Positions 45,075 to 54,216 of a stretch of DNA of 64,000 bases are shown here, one piece after another (positions within the stretch are counted from its first letter, which is position 1; each line of letters opens with the position of its first letter). The stretch covers positions 18,944 through 82,943 of the forward strand of contig NZ_JWIZ01000008.1 in the NCBI RefSeq assembly GCF_001038205.1. Reading direction: 5' to 3'. The position numbers and the translations under genes are program-made. The notes beneath the pieces were generated by a model. That model was given only the letters and a program-made list of their open reading frames with translations, made no database searches and had not been told where the DNA came from. The DNA comes from Muribacter muris (GTDB lineage Bacteria; Pseudomonadota; Gammaproteobacteria; Enterobacterales; Pasteurellaceae).

Positions 45075-46184
45075 ATGATTATAGGTTGCCCAAAAGAAGT
45101 TAAAGTCCAAGAATACCGTGTCGGTTTAACCCCAGCCAACGTTCAATCTTACGTTGAAGCGGGGCATAAAGTGTATATTGAACACGGTGCAGGGGCAGAA
45201 ATCGGCTTTAGCGATGAAGCCTATCAGCAAGCCGGAGCGGAAATGACCGATAAAGCCACACTGTTTGCGAAAAGCGAGATGATCATCAAAGTGAAAGAGC
45301 CGATCGAATGTGAATACGACTATTTCCGTGAAAACCAAATTCTCTATACCTATCTCCACATCGCCGCCGATAAACCGCTGACCGAAATGTTGTTAAAGCG
45401 CAATATTCAAGCGATTGCTTATGAAACGATCAAAACCCCGACCGGCTTACCTTGTCTTGCGCCGATGAGTGCGATTGCCGGTCGTTTGGCAACCCTCGAA
45501 TCCGCCAAATTTATTCAAAAAACCTTCGGCGGTGCGGGTGTCTTGCTAAGCGGCACGGCGGGGACACCTAAAGCCAAAGTGGTGATTTTAGGCGGTGGCG
45601 TGGTCGGCTTAAATGCAGCACAAATTGCAATGGGCATTGGGGCGGACGTAACCATTTTAGATATTAACGCCGAACGTCTTGCCTATATCGACCAAATTTT
45701 CGGTATGCAAATCAAAACCTTAACCAGTTCACGCGGTAATATTTTAAGTCTGTTACCGGAAGCGGACGTTGTGATCGGCGCGGTGTTAATTCCGGGGGCA
45801 AAAGCACCGCATTTAGTTCGCCGTGATGATCTCAAATTGATGAAAAAAGGGGCGATTTTAGTGGACGTTGCCATCGACCAAGGCGGCTGTTTTGAAACCT
45901 CCACTCCAACCACTCACAATGATCCGATTTTTGAGATTGACGGTGTGATTCATTATTGTGTTGCCAATATGCCGGGCTGCGTGGCGCGCACTTCAACCCT
46001 TGGTTTAACTGATTCCACCCTCCAATACGGCTTAAAAATAGCTGCCCTTGGTGTGAAAGAAGCGTGTTTGTCCGATCCGGCATTATTACAAGGTTTGAAC
46101 ACCTATAACGGCAAATGTACGTTCAAAGGCGTGAGTGATGCCTTTGGTTTAACTTATACAGATGCCAAAACGGCACTGGCTTAA
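45075..46184 (+). CDS. ald: Alanine dehydrogenase
   Basis: 369 residues from the ATG at 45075, which has AAAAGGAAC upstream; the longer frame to 45012 lacks a site. It converts alanine to pyruvate and ammonia with NAD+. Signatures are CPKEVKVQEYRVGLTP at the N-terminus, catalytic Lys and His in VKEP and YLHIAADK, and the Rossmann motif ILGGGVVGLNAAQIAMGIG near residue 170. A terminator-like hairpin separates it from the sodium symporter gene, a likely partner that would bring in alanine. Confidence 0.93.
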   Translation: MIIGCPKEVKVQEYRVGLTPANVQSYVEAGHKVYIEHGAGAEIGFSDEAYQQAGAEMTDKATLFAKSEMIIKVKEPIECEYDYFRENQILYTYLHIAADKPLTEMLLKRNIQAIAYETIKTPTGLPCLAPMSAIAGRLATLESAKFIQKTFGGAGVLLSGTAGTPKAKVVILGGGVVGLNAAQIAMGIGADVTILDINAERLAYIDQIFGMQIKTLTSSRGNILSLLPEADVVIGAVLIPGAKAPHLVRRDDLKLMKKGAILVDVAIDQGGCFETSTPTTHNDPIFEIDGVIHYCVANMPGCVARTSTLGLTDSTLQYGLKIAALGVKEACLSDPALLQGLNTYNGKCTFKGVSDAFGLTYTDAKTALA

Positions 46185-46191
46185 TTTTTTC

Positions 46192-46217
46192 ACGCACCGG
46201 ACACGCGGTGCGTTTTC
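46192..46217 (+). terminator. Hairpin between ald and the symporter gene
   Basis: ACGCACCG / CGGTGCGT with a six-base loop, then TTTT. It may reduce but not abolish read-through into the next gene. Confidence 0.65.
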
Positions 46218-46248
46218 TTCTATTTTTTGCAAAATTTAAGGTGATTTT

Positions 46249-47607
46249 ATGACAACACAAACAACAACACGGCAATCGTGGTCAAGCCGTCTGACTTACA
46301 TTTTAACGGTCGCAGGGGCGACTATCGGATTTGGTGCAACTTGGCGTTTTCCCTATTTAGTCGGCGAAAACGGCGGCGGGGCTTATGTTTTCTTGTTCTG
46401 CTTAGCGATGATCGTCATCGGTATTCCAATGATTTTGGTTGAAAACGTGATCGGCAGACGTATCCAAAAAAACTCGATCGATGCCTTTGGCGGCACGGCA
46501 AACGGCAAAAACATTCATTCCGGATGGAAAATTCTCGGTTATATGGGCTTGCTCGGCTCGTTCGGCATTCTCGCCTATTATATGGTGTTGGGTGGCTGGG
46601 TGCTGAACTATATAGGCAGCCTTGTATCCGGTCAATTAGCTCTCTCCGCTCCCGTTACCGTTGAAACGACTGCCGCCTTTTTTGAGCAACATATCCATAA
46701 TAATCCGATTGCTATTTTAATTTATACGGCGATTTTCGTACTTGCCAACTATATCATATTGGCAAAAGGCATTATGGACGGCATTGAACGCTCGGTAAAA
46801 TTTCTAATGCCGTTGTTATTTGTTCTGCTGATCATAATGATCATCCGTAATATCACGCTGCCGGGTGCAATGGAAGGGATTAAATTCTACCTAATTCCCG
46901 ATTTTTCAAAAATCACTAAAGAATTGTTTATCTTTGTTCTCGGGCAAGTCTTTTTCGCCTTGAGCTTAGGTTTCGGCGTATTGATTACCCTCTCCAGTTA
47001 TCTGAATAAAAATGAAAATCTGGTGAAAACAGCAACGATCACGAGCGTAATCAATACCCTGATCGCCCTTGCTGCCGGCTTTATGATTTTCCCGTCATTG
47101 TTTAGCTTTAATGTTGAACCCAATTCCGGCCCGACGCTTGTTTTCCAAAGTTTGCCGATCGTATTTTCGCATATGTGGGCAGGCTCGGTGTTTGCGGTGA
47201 TTTTCTTTGGACTGCTCGTGGTAGCCGCTCTCACCACCTCACTCACCATTTACGAAGTAATCATCACCGCCTTGCAGGAAAAAACCAAATTAAGCCGCAA
47301 AGCAGCGATTGCGATTACCTTAGGCGGCATTTTTGTATTAGGTAATATTCCGTCCGTGCTAAGCGACAATGTTTGGAAAGAGATTACAATCGCCGGTCGC
47401 AGTATTTTCGATACCTTTGATTATGTGAGCGGTAATATTCTGTTTATCCTCACCGCACTTGGCAGTGCGATCTTTGTCGGCTTCGTCCTTAAAGATGAGG
47501 CGAAAAAAGAGTTAGGGGCGGGCGAAACCTTTACAACCGTTTGGTTTAACTATGTGAAATATGTTATCCCATTGATTATTGTTGTTGTTTTTATCAACTC
47601 GCTCTAA
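46249..47607 (+). CDS. Sodium-dependent amino-acid symporter (NSS/SNF family)
   Basis: 452 residues and about twelve membrane segments. The family signature GATIGFGATWRFPYLVGENGGGAYVF contains the unwound TM1 region that binds sodium and the substrate amino group in LeuT-type carriers. Bacterial members import alanine, leucine, tyrosine or tryptophan. Because ald is 64 bases upstream on the same strand, alanine is the natural inference. AAGGTGATTTT precedes the ATG. Confidence 0.88.
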   Translation: MTTQTTTRQSWSSRLTYILTVAGATIGFGATWRFPYLVGENGGGAYVFLFCLAMIVIGIPMILVENVIGRRIQKNSIDAFGGTANGKNIHSGWKILGYMGLLGSFGILAYYMVLGGWVLNYIGSLVSGQLALSAPVTVETTAAFFEQHIHNNPIAILIYTAIFVLANYIILAKGIMDGIERSVKFLMPLLFVLLIIMIIRNITLPGAMEGIKFYLIPDFSKITKELFIFVLGQVFFALSLGFGVLITLSSYLNKNENLVKTATITSVINTLIALAAGFMIFPSLFSFNVEPNSGPTLVFQSLPIVFSHMWAGSVFAVIFFGLLVVAALTTSLTIYEVIITALQEKTKLSRKAAIAITLGGIFVLGNIPSVLSDNVWKEITIAGRSIFDTFDYVSGNILFILTALGSAIFVGFVLKDEAKKELGAGETFTTVWFNYVKYVIPLIIVVVFINSL

Positions 47608-47619
47608 TCTTATCGCAAA

Positions 47620-47639
47620 AGGGGCAAGCGATTGCCCCT
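47620..47639 (+). terminator. Hairpin after the symporter gene
   Basis: AGGGGCAA / TTGCCCCT with loop GCGA, 12 bases after the stop. No T-run follows, so efficiency is uncertain. Confidence 0.5.
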
Positions 47640-47696
47640 GTATCCCTCGTTGCCCTCCCACTTAATGACAACATCACATTGTATTATTTTAAGCAA

Positions 47697-47710
47697 AACC
47701 GACCGCTTGC
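47697..47710 (-). other. DNA uptake signal sequence
   Basis: AACCGACCGCTTGC, one base off the consensus at its end, beyond the 3' end of the XRE regulator gene. Confidence 0.8.
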
Positions 47711-47715
47711 AAATG

Positions 47716-48102
47716 TTAGGATTGAAATTCGTGCAATAACGCTAAAATCGCTTGTTGGCGGTGATTTGGTAGTTCACGGAAATACTTCAACATTAAAATT
47801 TCGTCTTGGGATAAATGCTCGCCGGCAAAATCGGCTTTTCCGTAACGCAACCATTCGGGGCTGATATTCAACCATTTTGACAAGGTTTCGATTTTATCAG
47901 GGGTAGGAATAGACTGCCCGATCAACCAGTTATGCACCGCCTGCGGTGTTACGGATTTATTCGGGTGGCGAAGATTAAATTTATTCGAAATTTCAGCTAA
48001 GGATAAAGAGTGAAGCCCAGCCAGTTCCAAGGCGGCTTTTAATCTTTTGCTAAAACCTGTTTTGTCTGATTCCGAGTGCATTGACGCATTATGAATAGGC
48101 AT
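47716..48102 (-). CDS. XRE-family DNA-binding regulator
   Basis: 128 residues with an N-terminal helix-turn-helix of the XRE/Cro type (about 17-75: RLKAALELAGLHSLSLAEISNKF...VTPQAVHNWLIGQSIPTPDKIETLSKWLNIS), followed by a short acidic-to-neutral tail. The first residues are uncertain; a second Met lies at codon 8. It is divergent from a surface lipoprotein gene with 126 bases between, which holds a palindrome. It could regulate itself and that gene. No phage genes are nearby. Confidence 0.8.
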   Translation of the reverse strand: MPIHNASMHSESDKTGFSKRLKAALELAGLHSLSLAEISNKFNLRHPNKSVTPQAVHNWLIGQSIPTPDKIETLSKWLNISPEWLRYGKADFAGEHLSQDEILMLKYFRELPNHRQQAILALLHEFQS

Positions 48103-48182
48103 TATGGTTTTTTATAAATCAAACAATTTACACATTAAATGATTTAATTGATATAAGTTAAATTAGGAGGAGGATAATACTA

Positions 48183-48201
48183 ATGACTAATATTTAGTCT
48201 T
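48183..48201. promoter_or_regulatory. Palindrome between the XRE gene and the lipoprotein gene
   Basis: GACTAA-TAT-TTAGTC with partial symmetry beyond, 28-46 bases before the lipoprotein start. It is a candidate operator for the divergent XRE protein; no family consensus is known to me. Confidence 0.35.
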
Positions 48202-48228
48202 TAGATTTATTATTTCTAGGAGAGTCCT

Positions 48229-48843
48229 ATGTCATTTAAAAAAATTGCTGTTGTGAGTTTAATTTTGGTTGGTCTGACGGCTTGTGGTAGCGGTGGTGGA
48301 GCAGGAACAGCCAAAACACCGGACGGCGAAAAAATCAACTTATCCATTAGCCCAAAAGGTACGGTAGGCGGAAAAACCAAAGATGGATCGTTGATCGGCG
48401 AAAATCTCAATGATGCCTTTTACGGTGTTTGGATCAACGATGCCAAAACATTGAAAGAAGTGCGTTATCAAGGTACAAAAACAGAAGATGTGCCAAAATC
48501 CGGCGTTGCCGTGTATAAAGGCGATGCTGCTTGGGCAAGCGGTTACGACGGCACACACCAAAAAGGCGGTATCACCACCTTAAATGTGGACTTTGGTAAT
48601 AAAACCGTTGATGGCTCAATTAAATTTTCTGTCTTTAATGGCGATGAGTTTAGACGAGACATTACCCTACACCAAGGTAGATTATCCGGCGCCGATTTCT
48701 CCGGTAGAGCCAGCGTATTGGGCGATAGTAACGGTCTTTATGAAGGGGCATTATTCGGTAAAAACGCAAGAGAAGCGGCAGGGATCGTTCAATTCGGCGA
48801 AAACTCCAACCTAGATGTCAGCTTCGGCGGAAAAAAACAATAA
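48229..48843 (+). CDS. TbpB-like beta-barrel surface lipoprotein (likely Slam substrate)
   Basis: 204 residues. Lipoprotein signal peptide with lipobox LTACGSGGG (Cys20) and a glycine-rich linker, the pattern seen in surface-exposed lipoproteins. The C-terminal part (about 95-200) has the alternating strands and closing motif GLYEGALFGKNAREAAGIVQFG of the transferrin-binding-protein-B-like barrel, the fold recognised by Slam translocons. It is much shorter than TbpB, with one barrel, like HpuA or factor-H-binding protein. Ligand unknown. GGAGAG precedes the ATG. A Slam-type protein is encoded about 9 kb away. Confidence 0.75.
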   Translation: MSFKKIAVVSLILVGLTACGSGGGAGTAKTPDGEKINLSISPKGTVGGKTKDGSLIGENLNDAFYGVWINDAKTLKEVRYQGTKTEDVPKSGVAVYKGDAAWASGYDGTHQKGGITTLNVDFGNKTVDGSIKFSVFNGDEFRRDITLHQGRLSGADFSGRASVLGDSNGLYEGALFGKNAREAAGIVQFGENSNLDVSFGGKKQ

Positions 48844-48865
48844 CTCCGCGACACGCGGTAAAATC

Positions 48866-48922
48866 AGCCTAAAAATGTGCAATTTCAGGCTGAAATAACA
48901 TTGGGGTATGTGAATACCCCAA
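48866..48922. terminator. Hairpins after the surface lipoprotein gene
   Basis: TCAGCCT / AGGCTGA arms around 48866-48894, and a second perfect hairpin TTGGGGTAT / ATACCCCAA at 48901-48922. They lie between the lipoprotein gene and a convergent unknown gene. T-runs are weak, so the call is moderate. Confidence 0.5.
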
Positions 48923-48948
48923 ATTAAAGTTGAAAAACGTATTTTGAT

Positions 48949-49425
48949 TTATCGCCGTGAAAACAGCCTATCGAAATACATTATTCGGGATAGGGCAACG
49001 GATTTAAACGAAATCACAAACAAGAAAGCGATCACCAATGTGAAAGTAGCCCCTATGATTGAGGGAGCAATGTTATGGGTTATGATACCCTCTACAATAA
49101 ACATTATCCCGCCCAACATAAAAAAGCAGAGTATAATCAATGAGCCCCAATGTAGTCTGACGGTTAAATGTATAGTCGTTTGCTCGTGATCTTGGCTAAT
49201 TTTGCCGATAAATACCGGTAATGCCGGACTTGTCCCGCCTTTTAAAATTGGTAGTAACTTAAATGCGGAAGCCGATAATTTGCCGTAAAAGTGATGGCGG
49301 TATTTTGGGCTGATCAAAAACTGCCAGCTCATTGTCGGATCGACCATTTCGGCAATTTTTTGCCGAACCTCATCGGGCGATAATCGGGTGGTGTAAGTTC
49401 TTTTTTCAATCGGGATGCCGCACAT
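48949..49425 (-). CDS. Membrane protein of unknown function
   Basis: 158 residues. A hydrophilic N-terminal domain (about 1-92) is followed by two hydrophobic segments (about 94-114 and 120-145). No family recognised. GGAAGAAAAA precedes the ATG on the minus strand. It is convergent with the surface lipoprotein gene and upstream of an uptake signal and recF. Codon use looks like that of its neighbours, so it is probably a genuine gene. Confidence 0.65.
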   Translation of the reverse strand: MCGIPIEKRTYTTRLSPDEVRQKIAEMVDPTMSWQFLISPKYRHHFYGKLSASAFKLLPILKGGTSPALPVFIGKISQDHEQTTIHLTVRLHWGSLIILCFFMLGGIMFIVEGIITHNIAPSIIGATFTLVIAFLFVISFKSVALSRIMYFDRLFSRR

Positions 49426-49516
49426 TTTTTCTTCCTTATCCTGTGTTTACAACAGAGTGATTGTAACCTAAACGATCATTTTCTCTTGAGATTATTTTTT
49501 GCAAAAAATTACTAAA

Positions 49517-49529
49517 AACCGACCGCTTG
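49517..49529 (-). other. DNA uptake signal sequence
   Basis: AACCGACCGCTTG just beyond the recF 3' end. Confidence 0.8.
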
Positions 49530-49531
49530 AA

Positions 49532-50620
49532 TCATACGATTGAGGTGATAATACCGTTTTCAACCCGAAACAGTCTATCATCCGTCTTTTCCTGCCAGTG
49601 CATCTGTTGCAGCTGATCTTGGGTGATGGCGGTAACAAATACTTGAGATTGACTTTGCCGTAGGCGGTGGGCAAGTAGCTCCCGTTTGGTCGGATCAAGT
49701 TCGGAGGCAAAATCGTCAATCAAAAACAGGCACTGGCGTTGTTTTTGTCGGATTAAATATTCCCCTTGGGCAAGGCGTAACGCACACATTAGCAATTTGA
49801 GCTGTCCTCGAGAGAGGACATCTTCCACCGGTAAACCGTTAGCACGGAAACGGAAATCCGCTTTTTGCGGCCCAACCATTGTATAGCCGACATTGCGATC
49901 CCGCTCAAAACTGTTTGCCAAAATCTCGGCGTAATCGCTCTCTTTTTCCCAGCCTTGATGAAAGCTGACGCTCACCTCTAATTCCGGTAAGAAAAATTGG
50001 CAGGTACGTTCGATTTCCGGCCGTAACGCATCGGCATAATCCGAACGTAACTCGCTGATAATTTTGGCTAATTTTGCCAGTTCAATATCCCAGCCTTTTA
50101 ACTCGGCATAATGGCGAACTTGTGAAAGTGCCGCATTACGTTGTTTGAGTAGCCGTTTTAAATTTGCCCAGTGGCGATAAAATTCACTGTGTTGATGAAA
50201 TAAACCCCAGTCTAAAAAAGCACGGCGATATGCCGGCCCGCCATTTAGCAGGGTTAAACCTTCGGGGGTCAGCACCTGCATTGGCAATAGTTGAGCCAAA
50301 TCGGAAATTTTTTTGCCGTCTTCGCCGTTAATTTTGAGGGTAGTATCGCCTTGACGTGTTTTTTGCAGCCCGACTGACCACCGATGTTTTTCTTCATCGA
50401 GCTGACCAAACAACGTGAAGCGGTCGTGATCATAATGAATGATCCGATTGCTGATATGGCTTTTGAAAGATCGCCCGTGCCCGAGATAAAAAATCGCTTC
50501 TAGCAGGCTGGTTTTGCCGCTCCCGTTTGCGCCGACCAAAAAATTAAAGCCTTCGCTTAATTCAAGATCGACATTAGCGAGATTGCGAAAATGGTTGATG
50601 ATAAGGCGAGATAGGGACAT
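49532..50620 (-). CDS. recF: Recombination protein RecF
   Basis: 362 residues from the ATG at 50620 ([11 protein letters not shown]); the frame is open 13 codons further but E. coli RecF begins at the equivalent of this Met. SMC-like ATPase: Walker [10 protein letters not shown] near residues 30-38, signature LSRGQLKLL near 270, Walker [12 protein letters not shown] near 300. It loads RecA at gaps with RecO and RecR. It is the third gene of dnaA-dnaN-recF, but an uptake signal and a hairpin lie between dnaN and recF. Confidence 0.95.
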   Translation of the reverse strand: MSLSRLIINHFRNLANVDLELSEGFNFLVGANGSGKTSLLEAIFYLGHGRSFKSHISNRIIHYDHDRFTLFGQLDEEKHRWSVGLQKTRQGDTTLKINGEDGKKISDLAQLLPMQVLTPEGLTLLNGGPAYRRAFLDWGLFHQHSEFYRHWANLKRLLKQRNAALSQVRHYAELKGWDIELAKLAKIISELRSDYADALRPEIERTCQFFLPELEVSVSFHQGWEKESDYAEILANSFERDRNVGYTMVGPQKADFRFRANGLPVEDVLSRGQLKLLMCALRLAQGEYLIRQKQRQCLFLIDDFASELDPTKRELLAHRLRQSQSQVFVTAITQDQLQQMHWQEKTDDRLFRVENGIITSIV

Positions 50621-50627
50621 CGGGCGT

Positions 50628-50641
50628 ACAAGCGGTCGGTT
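50628..50641 (+). other. DNA uptake signal sequence
   Basis: ACAAGCGGTCGGTT just upstream of the recF start, in the recF-dnaN gap. Confidence 0.85.
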
Positions 50642-50660
50642 GAGCAATATTTTTAACAAA

Positions 50661-50685
50661 GGGCTTGCCCGTTGAAAGCAAGCCC
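50661..50685 (-). terminator. Terminator-like hairpin between dnaN and recF
   Basis: GGGCTTGC at 50661-50668 pairs with GCAAGCCC at 50678-50685. On the minus strand it is followed by TTTGTTAAAAATATT. It lies nine bases after the dnaN stop and would limit read-through to recF. Confidence 0.6.
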
Positions 50686-50693
50686 GAAGCGGA

Positions 50694-51794
50694 TTAGAGG
50701 CGCATTGGCATAATCACATATTCTGCGGTGCTATTGTCGCAATCTTCAATTAAGCAACTGGAGCTGGCATCGACAAGGCTGATCCGCACACGCTGGCATT
50801 TGAGTGTATTCAGGACATCAAGCAGATAGCTGACGTTAAAGCCCACTTCCATTTCCGTGCTTTGATAGGACACGTCAATAATTTCTTCCGCTTCCTCTTG
50901 CTCCGGGTTGTTGGCGGTGATCTTCAGCAAATTATCATTTAATGCCAAGCGTACGCCACGGAAACGTTCATTAGATAAAATCGCTGCCCGTACTAATGCC
51001 CGTTTTAATCCTTCCGCATCGGCTTCTAAAATGCGATCCGCATTGCGTGGCAGGACTCGGCGGTAATCCGGAAAACGCCCGTCAATCAGTTTGGAGGTAA
51101 AGACAATGCCGTTCATTGACACACGCAGGTTGCTCGTGCCGATTTCCAAGCGGACATCATCACTGTTGCCGACTAAACGGGACAACTCCAATACCGCTTT
51201 GCGTGGTACGATCACCGAGTGGGTTTGCAGTTCTTGGCTTAACGCCATTGTGCAGACGGCTAAGCGATGACCGTCTGTCGCCACCGTGCGTAACAGATTG
51301 CCTTCTGTTTCAAATTTCATACCGTTGAGGAAATAGCGGGCATCTTGGTTTGCCATTGAAAACTGGGTCGCATCAATCAAGCGTGCTAAGGTGGCTTGCT
51401 CAATGGTGAAGTCCACTTCCGGTTTCCAATCCATTAAATTCGGGTAATCCGCAGCCGGCAGCGTCGCGAGATTGAATTTACTGCGATCGGCACGGATTAA
51501 AGCGCGATCTTCCTCAAATTGCACCGAAATGATGCTATCGTCCGGTAAACTACGGCAAATATCCAAGAATTTTTTCGCCGGAATTGTGAATTTACCGCCG
51601 GTTTTAACGCTTTCAAATAATTCGGCTTCAGTGGTCAGTTCCACCTCTAAATCCGTGCCAGTCAGCGAAAGGCGGTTGCCTTCAATATTCAGCAACAGAT
51701 TGCTAATAATCGGCAATGTCGGGCGAGAGCTAAGTACGCTACAAACCTGTTGTAACGGTTTGAGTAACTGTTCACGGGTAATAGTAAATAGCAT
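50694..51794 (-). CDS. dnaN: DNA polymerase III beta subunit (sliding clamp)
   Basis: 366 residues, full length. It has the three-domain clamp fold and begins [29 protein letters not shown] and the terminal YVIMPMRL are clamp signatures. It tethers polymerase to DNA and organises other replication and repair factors. It follows dnaA by nine bases in the conserved dnaA-dnaN order. Confidence 0.97.
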   Translation of the reverse strand: MLFTITREQLLKPLQQVCSVLSSRPTLPIISNLLLNIEGNRLSLTGTDLEVELTTEAELFESVKTGGKFTIPAKKFLDICRSLPDDSIISVQFEEDRALIRADRSKFNLATLPAADYPNLMDWKPEVDFTIEQATLARLIDATQFSMANQDARYFLNGMKFETEGNLLRTVATDGHRLAVCTMALSQELQTHSVIVPRKAVLELSRLVGNSDDVRLEIGTSNLRVSMNGIVFTSKLIDGRFPDYRRVLPRNADRILEADAEGLKRALVRAAILSNERFRGVRLALNDNLLKITANNPEQEEAEEIIDVSYQSTEMEVGFNVSYLLDVLNTLKCQRVRISLVDASSSCLIEDCDNSTAEYVIMPMRL

Positions 51795-51803
51795 AACAAT
51801 TCC

Positions 51804-53147
51804 TTAGGACGATAATTTGCGGGTTAGGTTAATATAATCTTCTTGGATACTGCTGTCGGTATCCCTTAATTCACTGATGGTTTTGCAGGCGTGCATCACG
51901 GTGGTGTGATCCCGCCCGCCAAATTCACGCCCGATTTCAGGCAAGCTGTGTTGGGTCAATTCTTTTGCCAGTGCCATCGCCATTTGGCGTGGGCGAGCCA
52001 CCGAGCGTGTGCGGGTTTTGGATTTCAGATCGGTCATTTTGATGTTGTAATATTCCGCAACCACCCGCTGAATATTTTCAATCGTGATTAGGTGATCGTA
52101 AGAGGCAATCAGATCTTTCAATGCTTCACGCACAGCATCAATCGTAATCGGGCGGCCTTGGAAATTACTCCACGCAATCGCACGGTTTAATGCGCCCTCT
52201 AATTCCCTCACATTAGTACGCAGTTTTTGCCCCAAGAAAAAGGCAACATCTTCGTTCAACGCAATGCCACGTTCTTCGGCTTTTTTCATCAAAATCGCCA
52301 CCCGTGTTTCCAGCTCCGGCGGCTCAATCGCCGCATTCACCCCCCAACTTAAACGGGAGCGGATACGCTCTTCAATATTTTCAATATTTTTCGGAAACAC
52401 ATCGGAGGTAACGATAATTTGTTTACTGCCCTCAAACAAAGAATTAAAGGTGTGGAAAAACTCCTCTTGGGTCGCTTCCTTGTTGGCGAAAAATTGAATA
52501 TCGTCAATCATCAGCACGTCAAGGGAGCGGTAGAATTTTTTGAAATTATCAATCGTATTTGCTTTGAGGGCTTTGACCATATCTTGCACAAAACGCTCGG
52601 AATGGATATATACCACTTTAGCATTTGGGTTTTGGCTCAAAATATGGTTGCCGATAGCGTGAAGCAAATGGGTTTTCCCCAATCCCGTGCCGCCGTAAAG
52701 GGAGAACGGGTTGCAATGACTTTCGCCGGGGTTAGCGGCAACTTGCTGCGCCACTGCTTTTGCCAGTTGGTTTGATTTCCCCTGCACAAAGTTATCAAAG
52801 GTGAGGTTATTTGCTAGACCTGTGCGGATATTGTGTGGCGTTGCGCTATCCTGTGGCTTGAGCGGCGGCTCTGCAATGCTGGTTTGCTCGGTCGGCTTAA
52901 TGCCGACATTGAGTACCACCTGTAAATTATCGTTTTTGCTGAGAAAACGTGCCAGCCCGACAATTTCCGCCATAAATTTATCTTTGACCCAGTTCGCCAC
53001 AAATTGATTTTGTGCATAAAGTACCAATTCCCCGTTGGTTGAGCTCGCTTGCAACGGACGCAGCCAAGTGCTGTAATCCGTGGACGAAACTTTCGTTTGT
53101 AAGTGGCTTAAACAATCAGACCAAAGGGAAGACACGATTTGCTCCAA
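51804..53147 (-). CDS. dnaA: Chromosomal replication initiator DnaA
   Basis: 447 residues. Domain I ([26 protein letters not shown]) is followed by a short linker, an AAA+ domain with Walker [15 protein letters not shown] near residue 152 and Walker [11 protein letters not shown] near 212, and the C-terminal DNA-binding signature [19 protein letters not shown]. It opens the origin. The region upstream has no clear cluster of DnaA boxes, so oriC is probably not here. arcA lies 165 bases upstream on the same strand. Confidence 0.97.
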   Translation of the reverse strand: MEQIVSSLWSDCLSHLQTKVSSTDYSTWLRPLQASSTNGELVLYAQNQFVANWVKDKFMAEIVGLARFLSKNDNLQVVLNVGIKPTEQTSIAEPPLKPQDSATPHNIRTGLANNLTFDNFVQGKSNQLAKAVAQQVAANPGESHCNPFSLYGGTGLGKTHLLHAIGNHILSQNPNAKVVYIHSERFVQDMVKALKANTIDNFKKFYRSLDVLMIDDIQFFANKEATQEEFFHTFNSLFEGSKQIIVTSDVFPKNIENIEERIRSRLSWGVNAAIEPPELETRVAILMKKAEERGIALNEDVAFFLGQKLRTNVRELEGALNRAIAWSNFQGRPITIDAVREALKDLIASYDHLITIENIQRVVAEYYNIKMTDLKSKTRTRSVARPRQMAMALAKELTQHSLPEIGREFGGRDHTTVMHACKTISELRDTDSSIQEDYINLTRKLSS

Positions 53148-53234
53148 AATAATAGTGAAAAAGGTTCGCTATCATACCCTAAAATCGTGTGGAAATCTTG
53201 TAAATTTTTTGTGGAAAGGGGAACGGAAGAAACG

Positions 53235-53292
53235 ACAAGCGGTCAGTTTACGGGACTTTTTTGCAAAAATAATATCAAAACCGACCGCTTGC
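53235..53292. terminator. Inverted pair of uptake signals between arcA and dnaA
   Basis: ACAAGCGGTCAGTTT at 53235 and AAAACCGACCGCTTGC ending at 53292 face each other across about 27 bases and can form a stem. It lies 20 bases after the arcA stop and is a likely terminator. Confidence 0.65.
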
Positions 53293-53311
53293 TTTTCATC
53301 AGGGGAGACGG

Positions 53312-54031
53312 CTATTCAATATCCCCGCAAAAGCGGTAGCCTTCGCCGTGAATAGTAACGATGATTTCCGGCGTGTCCGGATGATCTTCAAAATGTTTGC
53401 GGATACGGCGAATGGTAACATCAACCGTGCGGTCGTGAGGTTTAAGCTCACGCCCGGTCATTCTTTTGAGCAGATCTTCACGGGTTTGAATCCGCCCCGG
53501 ATTTTCGCAGAAATGCTGTAAGGCTCTAAACTCGCTGCGGGGCAGTTTGATTACCGTCCCTTCAGGGTTAATGAGGCTACGGCTATTGACATCCAACGTC
53601 CAGCCGTTAAAGCGATAACTTTCGACTTGATGAGCGTCTTTATCCGTCAGTTTATCTTTTTCCGCCATTGTGCGTAAAAGCAGATTGCGTGCCCGAATCG
53701 TCAGTTCCCTTGGATTAAACGGTTTGGTAATGTAGTCGTCCGCCCCGATCTCCAAACCTAAAATTTTGTCAACTTCGTTGTCCCGCCCTGTTAAAAACAT
53801 TAGCGCAATATTTGTATTTTCACGTAATTCCCGTGCGAGCATCAATCCATTTTTACCGGGTAAATTTATATCCATAATCACGAGATGAATTGCCTGCTGT
53901 TCTAATATTGAGTGCATTTCGTTGCCATCGCTTGCCTCAAATACATCATAGCCTTCCGCCGTAAAAATACTTTTCAACGTGCTTCGGGTAACAGCTTCAT
54001 CTTCAACAATCAAAATTTGTGGATTTTGCAT
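53312..54031 (-). CDS. arcA: Aerobic respiration response regulator ArcA
   Basis: 239 residues, OmpR family. The receiver domain (1-120) has the phospho-acceptor Asp in [13 protein letters not shown] (Asp54), the conserved Thr in FLTGRD and Lys in ITKPFNP. The winged-helix output domain (about 135-235) ends [31 protein letters not shown]. Nearly identical in layout to E. coli ArcA, it controls respiratory genes under low oxygen with the sensor ArcB encoded elsewhere. Confidence 0.96.
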   Translation of the reverse strand: MQNPQILIVEDEAVTRSTLKSIFTAEGYDVFEASDGNEMHSILEQQAIHLVIMDINLPGKNGLMLARELRENTNIALMFLTGRDNEVDKILGLEIGADDYITKPFNPRELTIRARNLLLRTMAEKDKLTDKDAHQVESYRFNGWTLDVNSRSLINPEGTVIKLPRSEFRALQHFCENPGRIQTREDLLKRMTGRELKPHDRTVDVTIRRIRKHFEDHPDTPEIIVTIHGEGYRFCGDIE

Positions 54032-54216
54032 TTTTTAACCTTTGATAAAATTTAACAATTCGACTTATCTCATTTGCACTGACACAAATGTTGCAAAGTT
54101 TTACCATTCTACTTGGCATTTGTAACATCTGAAATAGCAAATTTTCGATTTACTTAGCTTTAATCAAATTTTCCGAGTAAGCGAGCTTTTTCTGTGGACT
54201 ATTTGTTTAAATTTTG

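Noticed and set aside
53148..53311. oriC next to dnaA
   Set aside because: Only partial TGTGGAA-type boxes are seen and no box cluster with an unwinding element.
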